From Mesotaenium endlicherianum (Eukaryota; Streptophyta; Zygnematophyceae; Zygnematales; Mesotaeniaceae): a stretch of 57,678 bases of DNA. Numbering within the stretch: the stretch's first letter is position 1; each line of letters opens with the position of its first letter. Positions 44,131 to 57,654 of the stretch are shown in pieces. The notes under the pieces are model-generated. The model made no database searches. It saw only the letters and a list, made by a program, of their open reading frames with translations, and had not been told where the DNA came from. A program made the translations under genes and the position numbers. The stretch lies in NCBI GenBank assembly GCA_009602735.1, contig WELA01000598.1, positions 52,538 to 110,215 on the forward strand. The letters run 5' to 3'.

Positions 44131-47100
44131 CTGGGCTTTACATGTAGGTTATTCATATGAAATGCTGATATCAAATGATTTTGCCAGATAAAGGTATCCT
44201 AATATCGGAATCTCACTTCGCCCCCCCTCGCCACCTTACACGAGCCCCTCAATCTTGACACTTGATAGTTATCTGCACTTAATTAATTGACACAAAGCAC
44301 ATCAAGAGAGGCCAAGCGACTGGCTGGTTATTGGAGCTACCTCACAGTCATGGCCGAGGAGTCCACCTTCCGTGTAAGCAACTCTCCTTCAGAGCTGGTA
44401 GAGAAACACCTTCTCCGGCCAACTTCTGTGCCATCTGCCACCTAGTTGTTTTAAGAGATTTGTGACCATAAGTCATCCGGTTGTGCTTACGAGCTGTGAG
44501 GTTTGTCCTGCCGCAGCTGAGTGACTTGTGGTTGACAAGGGGCCACTCTACGGAGGAGGGTCCGTGCTAGAAGTTGAGATTGTGGAGAGTGGCTCTAATT
44601 CTAGTTTGCAGGGTAGAAGTTTCCAGATGGATGCTGTGAGGCAACTACAAGTGCTGCAGCTGGGGAACGCTGGTCAGCATGAAGCCCAGAGCGTGTGCTG
44701 GAGAAAACAACTCAGGTTTCTAAAAGTTTCAATGACCAAAGAAATCTCCCCATATCCTTTTCCCGAACAACTGCTTTTCTACGCACATCACAAATCATGG
44801 AGCAATGTTGACTGCAAGGTCTTTATATATTTTTGTGAAAGGGAAAAGGGCGGGAAGAGGGGAGGGTGGGAGCTGTGGCACGGGGGCAGGGTTTGGTCTC
44901 TGCGAGGTTTGGGGTTTTTCCTCGAAAGGTTGTCAACCAGTGGCTCCACTTTTCTGGTCACTACGCTGCGATTTGTGCTCCTGGGCAGAAGGGTTGCACT
45001 TTCTCCTGCTCAGCTAGCGAGGTTCTCGCTAAGCGAGAGAGCTGTGGCCAACCACCCTCAGGGGGGCTGTGTGCGGGCGGTGGTAGTGGCGGCGGTGTCG
45101 TGCTGGTGGTGCCACGTCCACGCGGCCGTGGGCCTCTCTTGTCTGCGTTCCACTGCCAAGCTGGCAAGCAGGCTGGCAGGCACCAGTACTAGCGGCAGGT
45201 TGGAAGGGAGGGGGATGACAAGTGCGCCTCCAACGCCTTTCCGTTCCCAGCTCTGCTCTACAGCAAGAAAATGGAGGCACAGCAGCCCCCACCCTCATAG
45301 CCAGCTGGCTTGGAGGAGCTCTCACGACCCAATAGCCCCCTGCCAGCTGCAGGCGGGGAACACAGAGGGCGATGGCTAGTCGAAGGCCAAGGGGAGTGGG
45401 GGGGGGGTGCTTCTTTGAGAACTGGTCTAGGCTTTAGCAACCAGCTCCCCCCTTGCAGGGATGCTCGCTTGCGGAAGAAGGAGGCCTTGAGAGTACCAGG
45501 TGGCGGATGCGTGCTTCCTCCCTCCCTGTCCCTCCCCTCCCCGTCCCTCTCTCTAGGTGAAGGCCACTTCCAGGACCTGTTTAAGAAGTGGCCAAGGATT
45601 GCTGCTCTCTGGCAGAGGGAGGGGCACGCTGAACGCGGCCGTGCACTCACACTCACGGCACGTGGCGTGCACTGTCTTGCCTACATTCTTTGGGCTGGGT
45701 TGAACTAGGTAAAATTGGGATAGGCTAGGCTGGATTCGATTGGGCTGGGCTGGGCTGGGCTGGCCGGAGGTGGGATGCAACCTGGTGAAATGCTCCCCCA
45801 AGTGTTTGTGACTAGGAAAGGAAGGGGGTATTGTGCTTGTATTTGGTTGTCCCTTTGTGCACTCAAAAGTGACGATCCCGAGGCTGGTGGGCCTCGGGGC
45901 GTTAGTGCCCACTTCAAGGAGCCTCAAATTTGGTCAAAATACATTGTAAATATATAATATACGACACATACATGTATGGCGTGACAGATCAAGCTGTATT
46001 TTACTGTACAACACGTCAACTGGTCACGCTAGGAGACGCGCTCAAAATCTTGCACTCTCCAGCCTGCACCCAAATTCAAACACCTCTACATGTACGTATG
46101 CTGTGCCAGTCGAGGTATGCAGTGCTTGTGGTCGACGAGACGGAACGAGAGCAGTCTTGAGCGCTAGGGGCAGAGTACAACCCTCTGAACGATTGTACGC
46201 CGTGGGAGGTCCAGCCAGTGCGTAGTCAGGGGGGTAAGTGGCAACTGGCAGTGCCTTTGAAACAGGGTGACAGAGGGTCGCTTGGAGTCATTCACATTTG
46301 GATTGTTGTGACTTTCAGTGTAGATGGTTATAGCGTCAGCATGCTGTGCCTAGTTTGGAAAACAACTGGAGCTGGTGCATCTCTCAGTGTGCAAGTGCGT
46401 TGGTGTTAGTCGCTTGCATAAAACATCAAGGGGGGAGCTTATTTGCACGCTATCACGACACAATGTGAGGACAAGCTGTGGCGTCGGAGTCGCTTGGAAC
46501 GACGTCATGACTCCTGGCGCCCTCAGGATGGGCACCATGGTTATGTTGCAGGCAAATTCCAGGAGTGCAAAAACACGCTCTTCACACCTGTCCTTGCGGG
46601 AGACTTTCTCTGCACCCACAAGATGCTTGTTTGCGTTGACAGTTGGTATGTATTCCTCACTCTTTTACTGACTGAGAGCACGAAAATTATTTTCCGTCTG
46701 AATCTAGCAAGCGTGGCTATTTTCTGTTGCTCTTACTGGCCATCATCTCGTGAGCCTTTCATGTATTGCTATGGCTGCGATGAATATTAGGCTAGGGTCT
46801 ATTGTTGCTGAGCTGGGGGGAGCTCTTGAGGCATTAAGAATTTAAACTTGCAGTGATGGAAAATGAGCCTTGAGGTGTAGGGTTTCAGGCTTGGTGAGCT
46901 GTGCTGGGCTGAGCTGTCCAGGCTCAGCCTATAGGCTGACAGACAGAAGGCTCTGATGGCTCGTGGATGGATGAAGATTGCATAGGTGGGCCACTGAGAT
47001 CAGCCAGTTGGCAGTGACCGAGCAAGCAAGGAGTCTTGCAACGGAAGTTCTATGCAATTCAAGCCTGATGATCTAGCCCACATCCTGAACCCTAGGCCTG

Positions 47101-48250
47101 ACCCCTGCTGCAACTCGAGTGTATGCGCGCAGTCTCGCAACCCTTGCGAAGAATACACATGTGCCATTTGAAGGATCATGACCATCAGACAAAAGCGCGA
47201 GTCGGCTTGTGCAAGTCTACGGTTGTTATGCACCTCCACAAAAGCGTTCTTTAGACCTAAAGCAATTGCAAGCATAGATAAGTTGCTTATGATTGAAGGG
47301 ACAAATAAGGAAAGCCGAATAATAATAGCAAGCATTAGTAGAAAATCTATTCTAGGACCAAGGAGCTGAGGCGTATTTTGGCTCATGGAACTTTCTCGTT
47401 TGAAGGCTGAGCAAATGTTGTCCTGTTATCCAAATAGGCCCAACTTCTTACTATATGCAACATACAATGCTGAGCTAGCGCCGAGACATACATGCCCGCT
47501 GATTGCAAAATCAACATCTGGATAGCAACTATTTTGTTGTTCGAAACTAGATGTCAAATTATACACTGCTTTGATCTACTAGAGGTTGAGAGTCATCAGC
47601 ACCATAGACAAAGAAAAAATGCATTGAACAGAATAGTGAATGTCTGCATGAGCATCTACGATTGAAAGTCAGCAGCCAGCTACAGAAGCGCAACACCCCA
47701 AGTTTTCAAGGTAAGTGTGGCCATATATACAAAGTCACATGTGTGCTTGCATGGTGTCATTCAGCCCTCATTGTGACAGGCACGATTGCTGCATTCGCGA
47801 TGCTTCTCTACCTTAACAAACGCTTCCGCTTCTCTCTCCCCGGCGCTAAAATGATACGGAATGGACAAAATGTAGCTTCAGTCTGCTTTTTTAAATCGCA
47901 TCGTTAGCTATCTCCTGACTTAAGCAGCATTGCCTTGGAGACAGGCTCATGCAAGAAAGGGGGCCTTAACGCACACCACAGACTCTACATATGTACAACT
48001 AGCGCTGATCATAAAGTTGCAAATAAAGGGTTGCCCCTACAAAGATTGGGGCATCACCCACTTCCACGGAGACTGTTGCCACTCTCTCTCTGCAATTTCA
48101 CCATTCTCCCAATAACTTCTGTTGCTTAGCATCTCCTCCTCCCCGGACCCTTCTCAAGCTGCCATTGAGGCTGGGATGCATAGGTGCCAGCCGGGCCGCC
48201 CCCGCAACCGAAGGGCCTTCACCCTCCTCAAGTTAAGGGAGGTCAATCTG
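44131..48250. other. Intergenic stretch with unproven exon candidates
   Basis: A frame from a GTG at 44528 to 45379 has an unremarkable first 90 codons and turns low-complexity after. A plus-strand block at about 46478-46650 (KFQECKNTLFTPVLAGDF, then LCTHKMLVCVDSW) looks exon-like but matches nothing I know. GGCTGGGCTGG minisatellites occur near 45742-45768 and 46893-46930. None of these is called as a gene. Confidence 0.3.
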
Positions 48251-49636
48251 TCACTGGCTCCACCTGGTGTCCTGGAACAGCTGTTGAGCCATGTCGTGCG
48301 TAAGGCTTCGGCATCCCACCCTCACAAACTCTAGGTAATTCCTGATTCGGTAAGGTGCGTCTCGGCAATAGCAGGAAAGGTTGACAGCTGTTGCATCACC
48401 AAGACTGAACAGGCCAGTCACTTGAAGCAACTGCCTGCATCCGTCAATAGTCAGCTGCTGCAGAGCTGGCAAGGCACCCACGTTGCAGAAAGGGGCCAGC
48501 CGCGGGCCTTGGGCTCGTTTAGTCTTCCAAGGAGGTAATAGCGTGAGAGAGGTCAGCAGCCTCAAGGAGGCAAGGAGAGGCCATGGCAGCATAACATGAG
48601 ACTTGATGCTTAAAGAGCGCAAGTTGGGTGTGGATGAAAAAAAGAGGCGAGGAATTTGGACCGTTGGCTCGTTTCCATATAGACTCAGATGAAATTTCTC
48701 CAGGCAGGAAAAGATGTGCAATGACTCGGGTACGGGATTACCAGAACAGAAGTCTAGATGTAACTCTATCAGCAAGTGCAGCTCTACTAATGTGGCCAGC
48801 TCACTTGTGCCAAAGCCAGCCTGTTGAATAGCTACATTGAGCACCTACAGGGTGGTAAGCCCTGCCGGCGAGTGCAGGAGGGGCCACCTGGCATGAATGG
48901 GAAGCATGTTGTCAACAGCATCTTCCATGGAGTCTGAATATGTGATTGACAAGCTGGAAAAATGCTGCAGTTCCTTCAGCCACGGGGGCAGTCTTTGCAG
49001 GTGCGATTCTTGGGGGAGCTTGAGGTGGAACGTCATCATTCCGAGAGGGACCTGCGCCTGTTGCTGCTGTTGACGACTGAAAAGTGTCCTGCTCAGGGGG
49101 ACAAAGGAGCCCTGGTTGGGAAGCATGTCCAAGCCATCGTACACTCCCTCGTAGTCTAGCGTAAGATGCTGAAGTTGGGAAAGGCCTCCAAAGTCTAGAG
49201 CCTCCAAGTCATTCTGGAGTGCCTCCCAGTCGGTGGAATATATTGCCTCACACTGAAAGGAAAGCTCCAATCTCTTAAGGCCAGTCCTTTTGGAAAGAAA
49301 GTAAGGAAGCTTGTCAAGAGTGTCGCTGTTGTCCACCAACAGAGTAAAGGAAGTCACTTGAGGCATCTCCTCCTCTGCTGCAAATCTTCTCAGAAGGTCA
49401 CACATCTTACTTATTCCAGGCATAGTGACATGTGTCACATTCTTCCTTAGCAGCAGGGTGCCAATAGTGGCATCCACACTTCTCATCAGGTCAATTAGAC
49501 ACGCATGCTGGTAGCTCTCGCAGATTAGGCTTTGCCATCTATGGCACACGCACCATAAATTAATATTTATTGGGGATGATGCCAAGCGCAGTATGCGCAC
49601 CAGAATATCGTCCGGTATCTCCAGGATTACATCCAT
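48251..49636 (-). pseudogene. F-box/LRR-like paralogue with one in-frame TAG
   Basis: The ATG at 49636-49634 opens an F-box (LEIPDDILVRILRLA, then WCVCHRWQSLICESYQHACL) and LRR-like repeats homologous to the 29484-30890 gene. The frame is continuous for 461 codons to a TGA at 48251-48253 except for TAG at 48847-48845. There the intact paralogue has LQMLDL and this copy has L-stop-VLNV, so CAG to TAG is the simplest change. Downstream, FPRLFFSSTPNLLSLSLQSH in the paralogue matches IPRLFFSSTPNLRSLSIKSH here, so the part after the stop is still conserved. The upstream part alone would give a 263-residue F-box protein lacking half its repeats. It is either a recent pseudogene, a polymorphic allele, or a truncated product. 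Confidence 0.85.
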
Positions 49637-52600
49637 TGAGCATAAGCTAGGTATATAAATGCTAGTTGGGAGGAAATTTTAAGTCCCTGGTCACATGAGT
49701 AGGATTATGATAATTTCTGATGAAGGCCTACGGAGAAGTTCAATGCCACCTACATTATTATCAACCCTGATTGTTGGACTCCTCAGCCTGGTCCAAGGAA
49801 ACACATGCTTCCACACCAAATTTTGTTGGAAATCTCTCTTATTATCCTAGATTACCTTCAAGTCAGTTCTTAGGTGAGGAAGTAAGCTGAAAGAAAGGCC
49901 TACTTCTAGGTGGAAGAACAACTTTGCTCAAGGACTGGCAAAAGTATCGTCATAATGCATGAGCAATCCACATTCCTCTCCTTACCAACCAACTGATAGG
50001 AATGTAAGCATATACTTCGTAGTTCATTAACCTTATGTCACCAGCTTCATTGTTGTTATTGAAGCCTGTAAGCATTGGCAGCAGATTTAGAGTTCCATAT
50101 GCTGTGTACTATATGCTGTGTTCCATATGCTGTGTATCTAATTCACCTCCATATGTCAATCTGTATACAAAGCCAAGGTGTCTCTTCCAGCGTTTTGTGC
50201 TCAATCTATCCGGTGCTTTTTGATAGGGCAGGAAGCTATAATATACAGAGCCTATGAAGGTCCTCTTCAGTTCGTGGTAAGTGTCAACTAACATCCTCTT
50301 GAGGCCCAGTTTGAACTCAAGACGACGATAATGTGGTTGAAGCATAAAGGCAACCTGACTACATCATGCAGCAATGCCCAGCGCTCACGATAAGTTATCA
50401 GACGAGCCTTTTGTCATATAGCAGTCTCAAAATCACCAGACAGCATTTGATATGTGGCCCAGATCCCTTCAGACGCAACAAACTGGCGTTGGAGATATCA
50501 AGGAGTTGTTTTTACTGGAACATGCATGTCCCTCGCTATAATTGATACAACACTGTGTGACCTGCAAAGTTTCCTTAGGTCGATTGGAATACTTCTCACT
50601 TTCGCTAGCCAATCTCAATCCTACAAGCACGGACAATATTGAATTGCTTCAGATTATAAATCACTTGAACGAGGACACATTGTATGCAGTGGATGTCCTT
50701 GACAAGAGATTATAGATGACTTTCTCGCGGTCTTTGGGGCTCTAAATTGCCTTGCTTGGTTGCCACTCATTACCTTTTGAGTAATATTTTCCTCTAAACC
50801 GCGTAGAGTGCTCCGATATAAGAATTTGCTTTGCAGCTAACCTTTTACCTAGCTTGTGTACATCCATAAGTCATTGGAAACTACCATCATATAAGCTGAC
50901 ATTGTCTGATGATTGTCATGCAAAGGGTGGTCCGAAGGCGAGGAGTGCAAGTGCCAGATTAGACAAAAGTAAATCAAGGGGTGCTGTTGTTTCAGAGTGA
51001 GCAAATCTGAGCAAAGTAGCTGTCTGAAAGAAGCTTGCACTACGATGGTCGTACGTACCAGGAAAGACCACAACTGCCACGACTTGATGCCGCTGCGGAC
51101 GCCCACGGTTTTCACTACCATATGCTCAAAGCAAGTCATAGGGAACGAGTCAACCTTCCTGACAGTCCCCATTGATGCTGGACTTTAGTCAGTGCGTGTT
51201 CTATCACTAGATGCACCCAAATCCCCGGTCCCCAGCACCTGCTTTCCTTATTAACACCAAACTTATTCACCAACAAAGATCACGTGGTCATTTGGGGGGG
51301 GGGGAGAATGGAAAGAGGGAAGCAGGTTGGATGCGGAGGTGGGGACAAGTCTACAACCTAAAGTTTATCTTTTTGTGCGCTTTTAGACTCCTGTCAGGAA
51401 AGACTGCCAGTCAGTGGCCCCACTTTACTGCATACAGCAGATGCGTTCCACTCTCCTGTAGTGTGGGGGTTGGGATGCCCGTGGGATCTGCCTTTGCCTC
51501 ACACACAAGGGAATATTGCAAGCAACAGTCGTGGTGGTGCTATGTGCTTGCACGGTGGTGAGCATTTTTGATCCCTATCAGAATGGCAGGCACCTCTAGA
51601 AGCCAGAAAGAAAGCTCAAAGTAGAAGCTTATGGCTCCTTTTCCCTCTGCCGCTCGCCACAGCAGGGCTCTCCTCATGTCACGGGAGGAGCTGCCTTACT
51701 GGGCGCCCTTATGAGCTGTGCTGGTGTACCAGTAGGCCGGGGCCGGGGCCGGCGTGGCAAGGGACAGTCTCTCTCAGATTGTCTGCCCTCAGCGCACGTT
51801 GCACTAGCTGACGTTGCAAGCAGTGACGTTTGTTTGACTGCCAAGTCATTCCGGAAAGGAAGGAAAACCTGGGGAGGAGGGGGGGAAGGGGTCTGCTTGG
51901 CAAGACTGAGGATCTGGGTTTTTGAAGTATAGGGAGATTTAGGGCGTTATTCTGAGTAGGCGCCACTCAGTTGCTCCATCTGACTTCACTGCAGTCAGGG
52001 TGATTCTAGCTCATGGCTCTGAGCACAGCAGCGTTGCAAACCCCTACTCAGCTAGGAGCGAGGAGCAAAGTGCAAGGCTGGAAGAAAGGTCCTAGAAGGA
52101 GGCTCACTATTGCGCTTCTAACCCCCTTCTCGTTTTTGCCTGTGCCCACAGATAGCAGGCATGGCAGCCGTCCCCTCCCCTTGCTCACTAGAAGTTGGAG
52201 GCGCTTTCTCCTCCTGTGAGCTGAACCTGGTACAGCAGCGGGGTGCATCTGGGATCGGAGAAGCCCAACCGCTGCTTTCCTCCTTGCGGCGTTCGCCTCA
52301 CTTCAGAAGGGTCTTGAGGGGATCAGCTGGCATGGGCATCCTTGAGCCCTCCCCCCCCTTTGGTAGGCCTGAGCGGGAAGGGGGTTAGGCTTGCTAACGT
52401 ATGCGGGAGGAGGCGGAGGAGCTGTGAGTTCCTGCACTTGCACTCCGGAATACTGACTATACGCCGTTGGAGGAAGAGGCAAGGCAGGCACGGCAGGAGG
52501 AGCGGACGAGAGTAGGACAGCAATGCAGCATGGCAGCATTGCGGCAACTGCAGCAGCTGCAATCGCTTTACCCTCCTCCCTCTGGAAGGGCCCAGGGGCT

Positions 52601-55600
52601 GGACGGACAGATGTGAGCAGAAGAATCTGCCCTGTTGGGCTCTGATCCTTCTCTCAGTTCCTGCGGTCCCGGCATCATGGGGCGGAGCTAGAGGAGAGAG
52701 TGCGGGGCACCATGGAGGCTGGGGGTGGTGACGCCGCGTGCGGGCATGGCAGGCATGCAAGCGGGCGGGCAGGCGGGCAGAGGCAGGCGCTCACGCAACA
52801 GATGAAGAGCGCGCGCTGTGATGAGGATGGGGAAATGCCCTCGAGTCTGCCGTCACCTTCACCGGTCAACCTCGCCCCCCCACTGAGTTTGAGTGTGCGG
52901 GTGCCCCTCAGGCTCGTGGAGATGTGCATGCTGAGGAGTCACTGCTGAGGTCGAGAAAAGCCCAAGTTTAGAGGTTTCAACTTTTCTGCTGTGCCCTTCC
53001 AGATGACCACCCTGTCCCCCAAGCTCCTGCTTCCCAGTCTTCAAGCTCTCTCCAAGTGGCGCTCACTCGTCTCTGCTAGTTTCTGTGGGTGGGCTTGTGT
53101 GAAGCTGGGACCTCTTCATAGTTTGAATAGTTCATCCGCTCTGAATTGCAAGCTTGCGGAATCCACTAGTCGTGAGGGATGTGCAACAATTCAGATGAGA
53201 AACCAGAGGAGGAGATTGAGAGCGTGGACAAATTTAACTAGATTTGCAAGTATTGGTGATGCGGCTGCCACCAGTACCCATATCATAATGTCAAAATTTA
53301 GATTCTGCTTATGCACCTGGTTGTCGTGGGCAAGCTGCGCCGCTCAGCTGCAGCAGGGAAGCTAGGAAGTTCAAATTCTTGTGATGAACGAATGCAGGGA
53401 GGGTGTGAGTGAAAAAAAGTGACGGGTGCTGTGCACTTTCTGGCCGCATGAAGGAAAAGGCATGCTTGAGCACTGAGATGCTGTGGCAGGAATTCGCCTG
53501 CACCCCAAGAGCGTCTTTGCATGCATATGTGCCCTTGGGAGAGAGTGGAGCTCGGAGTGCATCACCTCCCAATCTACCTGTCACCATCTCAAAGTTCCGT
53601 AGGGGTTGCCGGGTGCGGGTATAACAGGCTCACTTTTCAGTGCGTGGAGATGATGTTGGCTGTTATCATCGCATGCTGGCTGTTGCGTCTGCCGCCACGG
53701 CCCTCCTCCTCCCACCACTGGCAGCATCTTTAATTCTGGCACCTGCCCGGCAGCGGCGCCTTCCCTGCAAAATCACTGATGCACTCATCCATCTCGACCC
53801 CTTGGGGAAGAGCTGACGAGACATAGCCCAGCTTGCAAGGTGGTGGCGCTTACCTTACGCCTTAGTCTAGAGACTAACTTCCCTGGGAAAACATACCAGG
53901 ACAAACGTGCACTGGCGTGTGGATAGCTTCTTGGAAAGGGAGGGAAGGGGTGATGTATGCACAGCTTTGGAGCGAAGCTGTCACAGAGTCTGAGCTTTGT
54001 GAGCCCGCCCCCCCCTTTTCTTTGCCCTCAACTCCATTCAACGCACAGGTCTTCTTACGTCTTTTTCCTCCAAAATTCTTTTCTGAGTTAGCTGAAGTCT
54101 TGTGCAAAGAGAAGAGTTAAAGGGGGAGGGGGGTTGGTGAAGGAGGGCAGAAAAAACTAGGACAAGGACTAGTTGGGAGCAGCTAGTACGCTTATAGCTC
54201 TACATGTCCCATATACACGCTAGCAGCTCACTCTGACCTGGCAGCAGGTATAGCCAGCTTGAAGCCTGCATTAAGAGACGGCCCCAAGCTTATTCGTATG
54301 CCATCTGCTCAAGGGTTGGGCAATGGCATTTACAGTCAGCAACTAGACTGGACTTTGTCACATGACAAAGGTTGTCATACAACTGTCGTTCTACTTTGCA
54401 TGCTCAAGAGGAGGAGGGAAATGGAGAGGGGGAGGGGCAGAAGGGGTAGAGATGGAGAGAGTGGGGCAGAGGAATGCGGGGGCACTGCAAGCCTGAAGGG
54501 CTCTGGTGAAAGGAGAAAGTCAGAGCATGTGCTTGCTCACACTCGTCTGCAGCTGCAGCTGCACCTGCGGGGTCCCGTGCGAGCACGCACGCACGGCAGG
54601 ATGCGAGTCGTGACTTAGTGCTCCAATTGCAGCTGGAGATGGCCCTTGTGTGTCCGACCTTCTTTCAAGGAGCAAGGAGGAGCTACCTAGCTGTGAGAGG
54701 GCGACAACTCACAAGCCTCGTGCACCGTGACAACGGGCGGCGCTGTCACGTCTGCCGCCACCTCCCGCCTCCTTCCATCCTCTTGTGAGCAAGGTGCAAG
54801 CGCCCTCCTGCATTGGGGGGGCTTGTACGCTGGGCCTCTGCAGCTGACATCAGCATGGGCTTGCTGAGCAGCTGAGGTCAAAGCTGCCACTTATTGTTAT
54901 GCTGTATCGATCTTGGGGGGTACCATGGGGGCGTGTGCTCTCCTCTGAAAGATAGGCCTCTGGTGCCACACAGGCAGGCATGGTGGCAACGCGCGGCCCT
55001 GCAAGGCTAGCGCGATGTTCCTCTGGCTGGTGGGTTGTCCCCAGGCACATGTTCAAACCCCCCCTCCCTCCAATCCCTCTCCTGGTGCTGCCTTCAAAAA
55101 GTCATATGCCCGTGTCTCCCCCTACAAGCTATGGTTTTAATACATGCAAGTGTTGGAGTGCTACATAATACATATGAAGGGTAGACCACTGCGCTTACTC
55201 TTGTCACGCTGTTGTATGGCTTTTTGTTTTCTGCTGCTGACTGAATGTGGTACACTCGGTGCAGCCGGGCCAGCTTGCAGGCGCGCAAGCCACTCTTGCA
55301 CTTGCATGTATGATGTGCTCCCAGGGGACAGACCATTCTCACTGCGCGAAAGTTTCCAGACCACTCCGGGATGGGGATTCAGCACAATGCCTTCTGTACT
55401 TGTGCTGCTCTCCCATTCACAAGCACTGCCCCCCCTCCCAATCGTTCTCAACACTTGTGTTTTGTGTGGGGGTGCCAGCAGGCAAGCCGCCTGCACGTGA
55501 CGGCAGCGTGCCTAGAGAGTGGGCGGGCCACGACCCACATTGCGGCACTGCACGTGGTGTCTTTGCCCTAGGACGCTCGCCTGTTCGCTGGGCGCTGTTA

Positions 55601-57654
55601 TGGTCACTCAGTGGAGGCTCCAGGAGGGGAGGCATGGCCATTGGGCTGCCTGGTAAGATTTCATGGTACCTGCCACGAGCAAGGCCACCTGCACAAGCTC
55701 TGGGTGTGCCAGGACCCGCTCTTGACACTTGTCACGTTGGGTGGCCTTGTGAGTGTTTACAGAGGGCTTGCAGGGGCTGGTGCATATATGCAGTAGTGTG
55801 TAGTATGTGAGTGCGGGGCTATGTGCACCAGTGCGTGCTTCTCACGGTCTAGAGTCTAGAATTAGGGTCTGGGGTTGTATAATTGCTAGGATAGGGCAGT
55901 GTAGGAGCAAGGGTTGAGGTTTCTTTTGGCTAGAGTTTGAGATTTGAGGTCTACGATCAGGGGTCTTCTTGTGGTGTCCAAGGTCTACATCTTCCATCTG
56001 GGTGGGAATCATTTCCACCTGCCTGCCTGCGTGACCAGGTGCCCTAGGCCAGCTCACCCCGTATGAAGAGGAGCCTGGCTGGGTTTCCTATTTGGGCGCA
56101 GAATCAAGCGCGTGATAAGTTTCTAAACCAAACTCCAAAGAACTTAGAGCTAAGGTCTCCTTAAGTCCAGATTGCCTGTTTAGGCCTGCACGCCTGGCGT
56201 TTAGGTTGTGTAGCAGTCCTCATTCTGCGGGCACGATACATAGTGCCAAATGGCAGTATCTCAGCAACCTAGTGGAGGGGTAGGGGGCATGTATTAAACT
56301 GCAAAAGTCTTTCTCTCCAAGGTTATATCTACACTTTCTACCACCTGCACCAGAGGCCGACTTGCTGATGATCTACGTCAGGGAGCTTTGCATGACAAAG
56401 CTCTTCAATTCAACATACGACCACGTGAGCTTGAAGTGTGGGGCCTACACCACCAAAGTTGAAAGAGGAGGCTTTTGCAGAATTAGAATAGCAAGTGGAC
56501 GCTAGCAGCGTTTTCATACGTCTTCGTCAGTGAAGACCTTAGAAGTAAAGCTTTTCACTTGATCTCTTACAGTGAAGAGGGCCTTCTGCACATTGCAAAT
56601 CACCTAAGCCCTTGCCTTGTTTCTGTTCAAATTATTTCCTGATCATATATGTTGCATCATCAAATGAATTGAAGCTTACTAACTCTCTGTCATGAAGCTC
56701 AAACTAAAGAACGCCACTACAGATTAGTGCTTCTCTTACAACCTTGATGCGGGGGCAATCATGGGGCTTGTGAATGAAAACAAATACGGAGGTAAGGAAA
56801 AGGTGGGAGTGGATGTTTTGCTTTATGTTCATCATTTGTTGGTAAAACACATCAAAGATACAGTAATGCTGAAGAAAGCCAGCCATCAAAGGAACTTTTT
56901 ATTAACATGTACTCTTGCATGCTCATAATCTGGGCGCACCAAACCTCAAATCCGATGGCATGACGTTGCCAAGCAAAGACCTTAAAAAGCACAAGCTTCA
57001 GCATCCACGCCCCTCCTACTTGTCTTGTGGATGCATACGTACGGTTATGATCTACCACCTACTTTCTCCTAATTCACTCAAGGTCTGCACACACATAGAG
57101 TAGAGAGTGCACTTTAATATACCACCTTACTAACAAGCCTTTGGAGACAAATACCTCAGCCACCTAGTCGGATGATTTTATTGTACATATGACCAGCCAA
57201 CTATTACAAAACTTGGACTGCACAAGTCCTCATGGAAACTTGCAGCCATTATTTTGAGGCGCTGTTGCTGAGGTGAACATTGCTCAGCAACGATGACAAA
57301 GGGGAATGATTCCAGAATGAAAAACCATTAGCTAGAAAGATTTGAGGCCCCCTCTTGATAAAGGCAAGGCCAACAAGGAGAGGAGCACATAGCCTGAAAC
57401 CAAAAATAATCGTTGCTAATCTCAAGAGTGAAGCTACAGCGCTCAAGGTCAGGCAGAGCTGCCAAAGTTCCACAACGTCTGCCGGGGGACAGTTTCCATA
57501 AGCCATAGCTCTTGTCTTGAAATGCCTACACAGAAGCAGTGCATTGTGGCGTTGCTATTTAAAATAAGCACACGCGACTCTACCGCTCTCGACTTTAACG
57601 GCCCCCTTTTTGCTTCCACACTTGACAAAATCCTTCACCTACACCCCCCTCCCC
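49637..57654. other. Long intergenic stretch, no gene recognised
   Basis: The part at 49.7-51.2 kb is AT-richer and empty. 51.2-55.8 kb is GC-rich with G/C homopolymers and purine tracts. Frames at 52161-52388 and 52991-53365 begin after acceptor-like CCCACAG and CTTCCAG but contain no known motif. Parts of 53.4-54.9 kb resemble 33.1-34.1 kb. The minus frame at 57249-57506 is hydrophobic (LATIIFGFRLCAPLLVGLAF) and unassigned. Confidence 0.35.

Noticed and set aside
44528..45379. 283-codon plus-strand frame
   Set aside because: It has no ATG at its start and no recognised motif, and its second half is G-rich low-complexity sequence that resembles other non-coding modules in the window.
9251..49636. 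Recoding of UAG/UAA to glutamine, as in some ulvophyte algae
   Set aside because: TAG or TAA sits at several presumed Gln sites, and the OTU and F-box genes end in TGA. However, IMP1 ends in TAA exactly at the expected length and the TraB-like gene ends in TAG. The OTU and intact F-box genes use only CAG/CAA for 37 Gln codons by my count. The chromovirus also has TGA stops and frameshifts. Mutation explains the data better.
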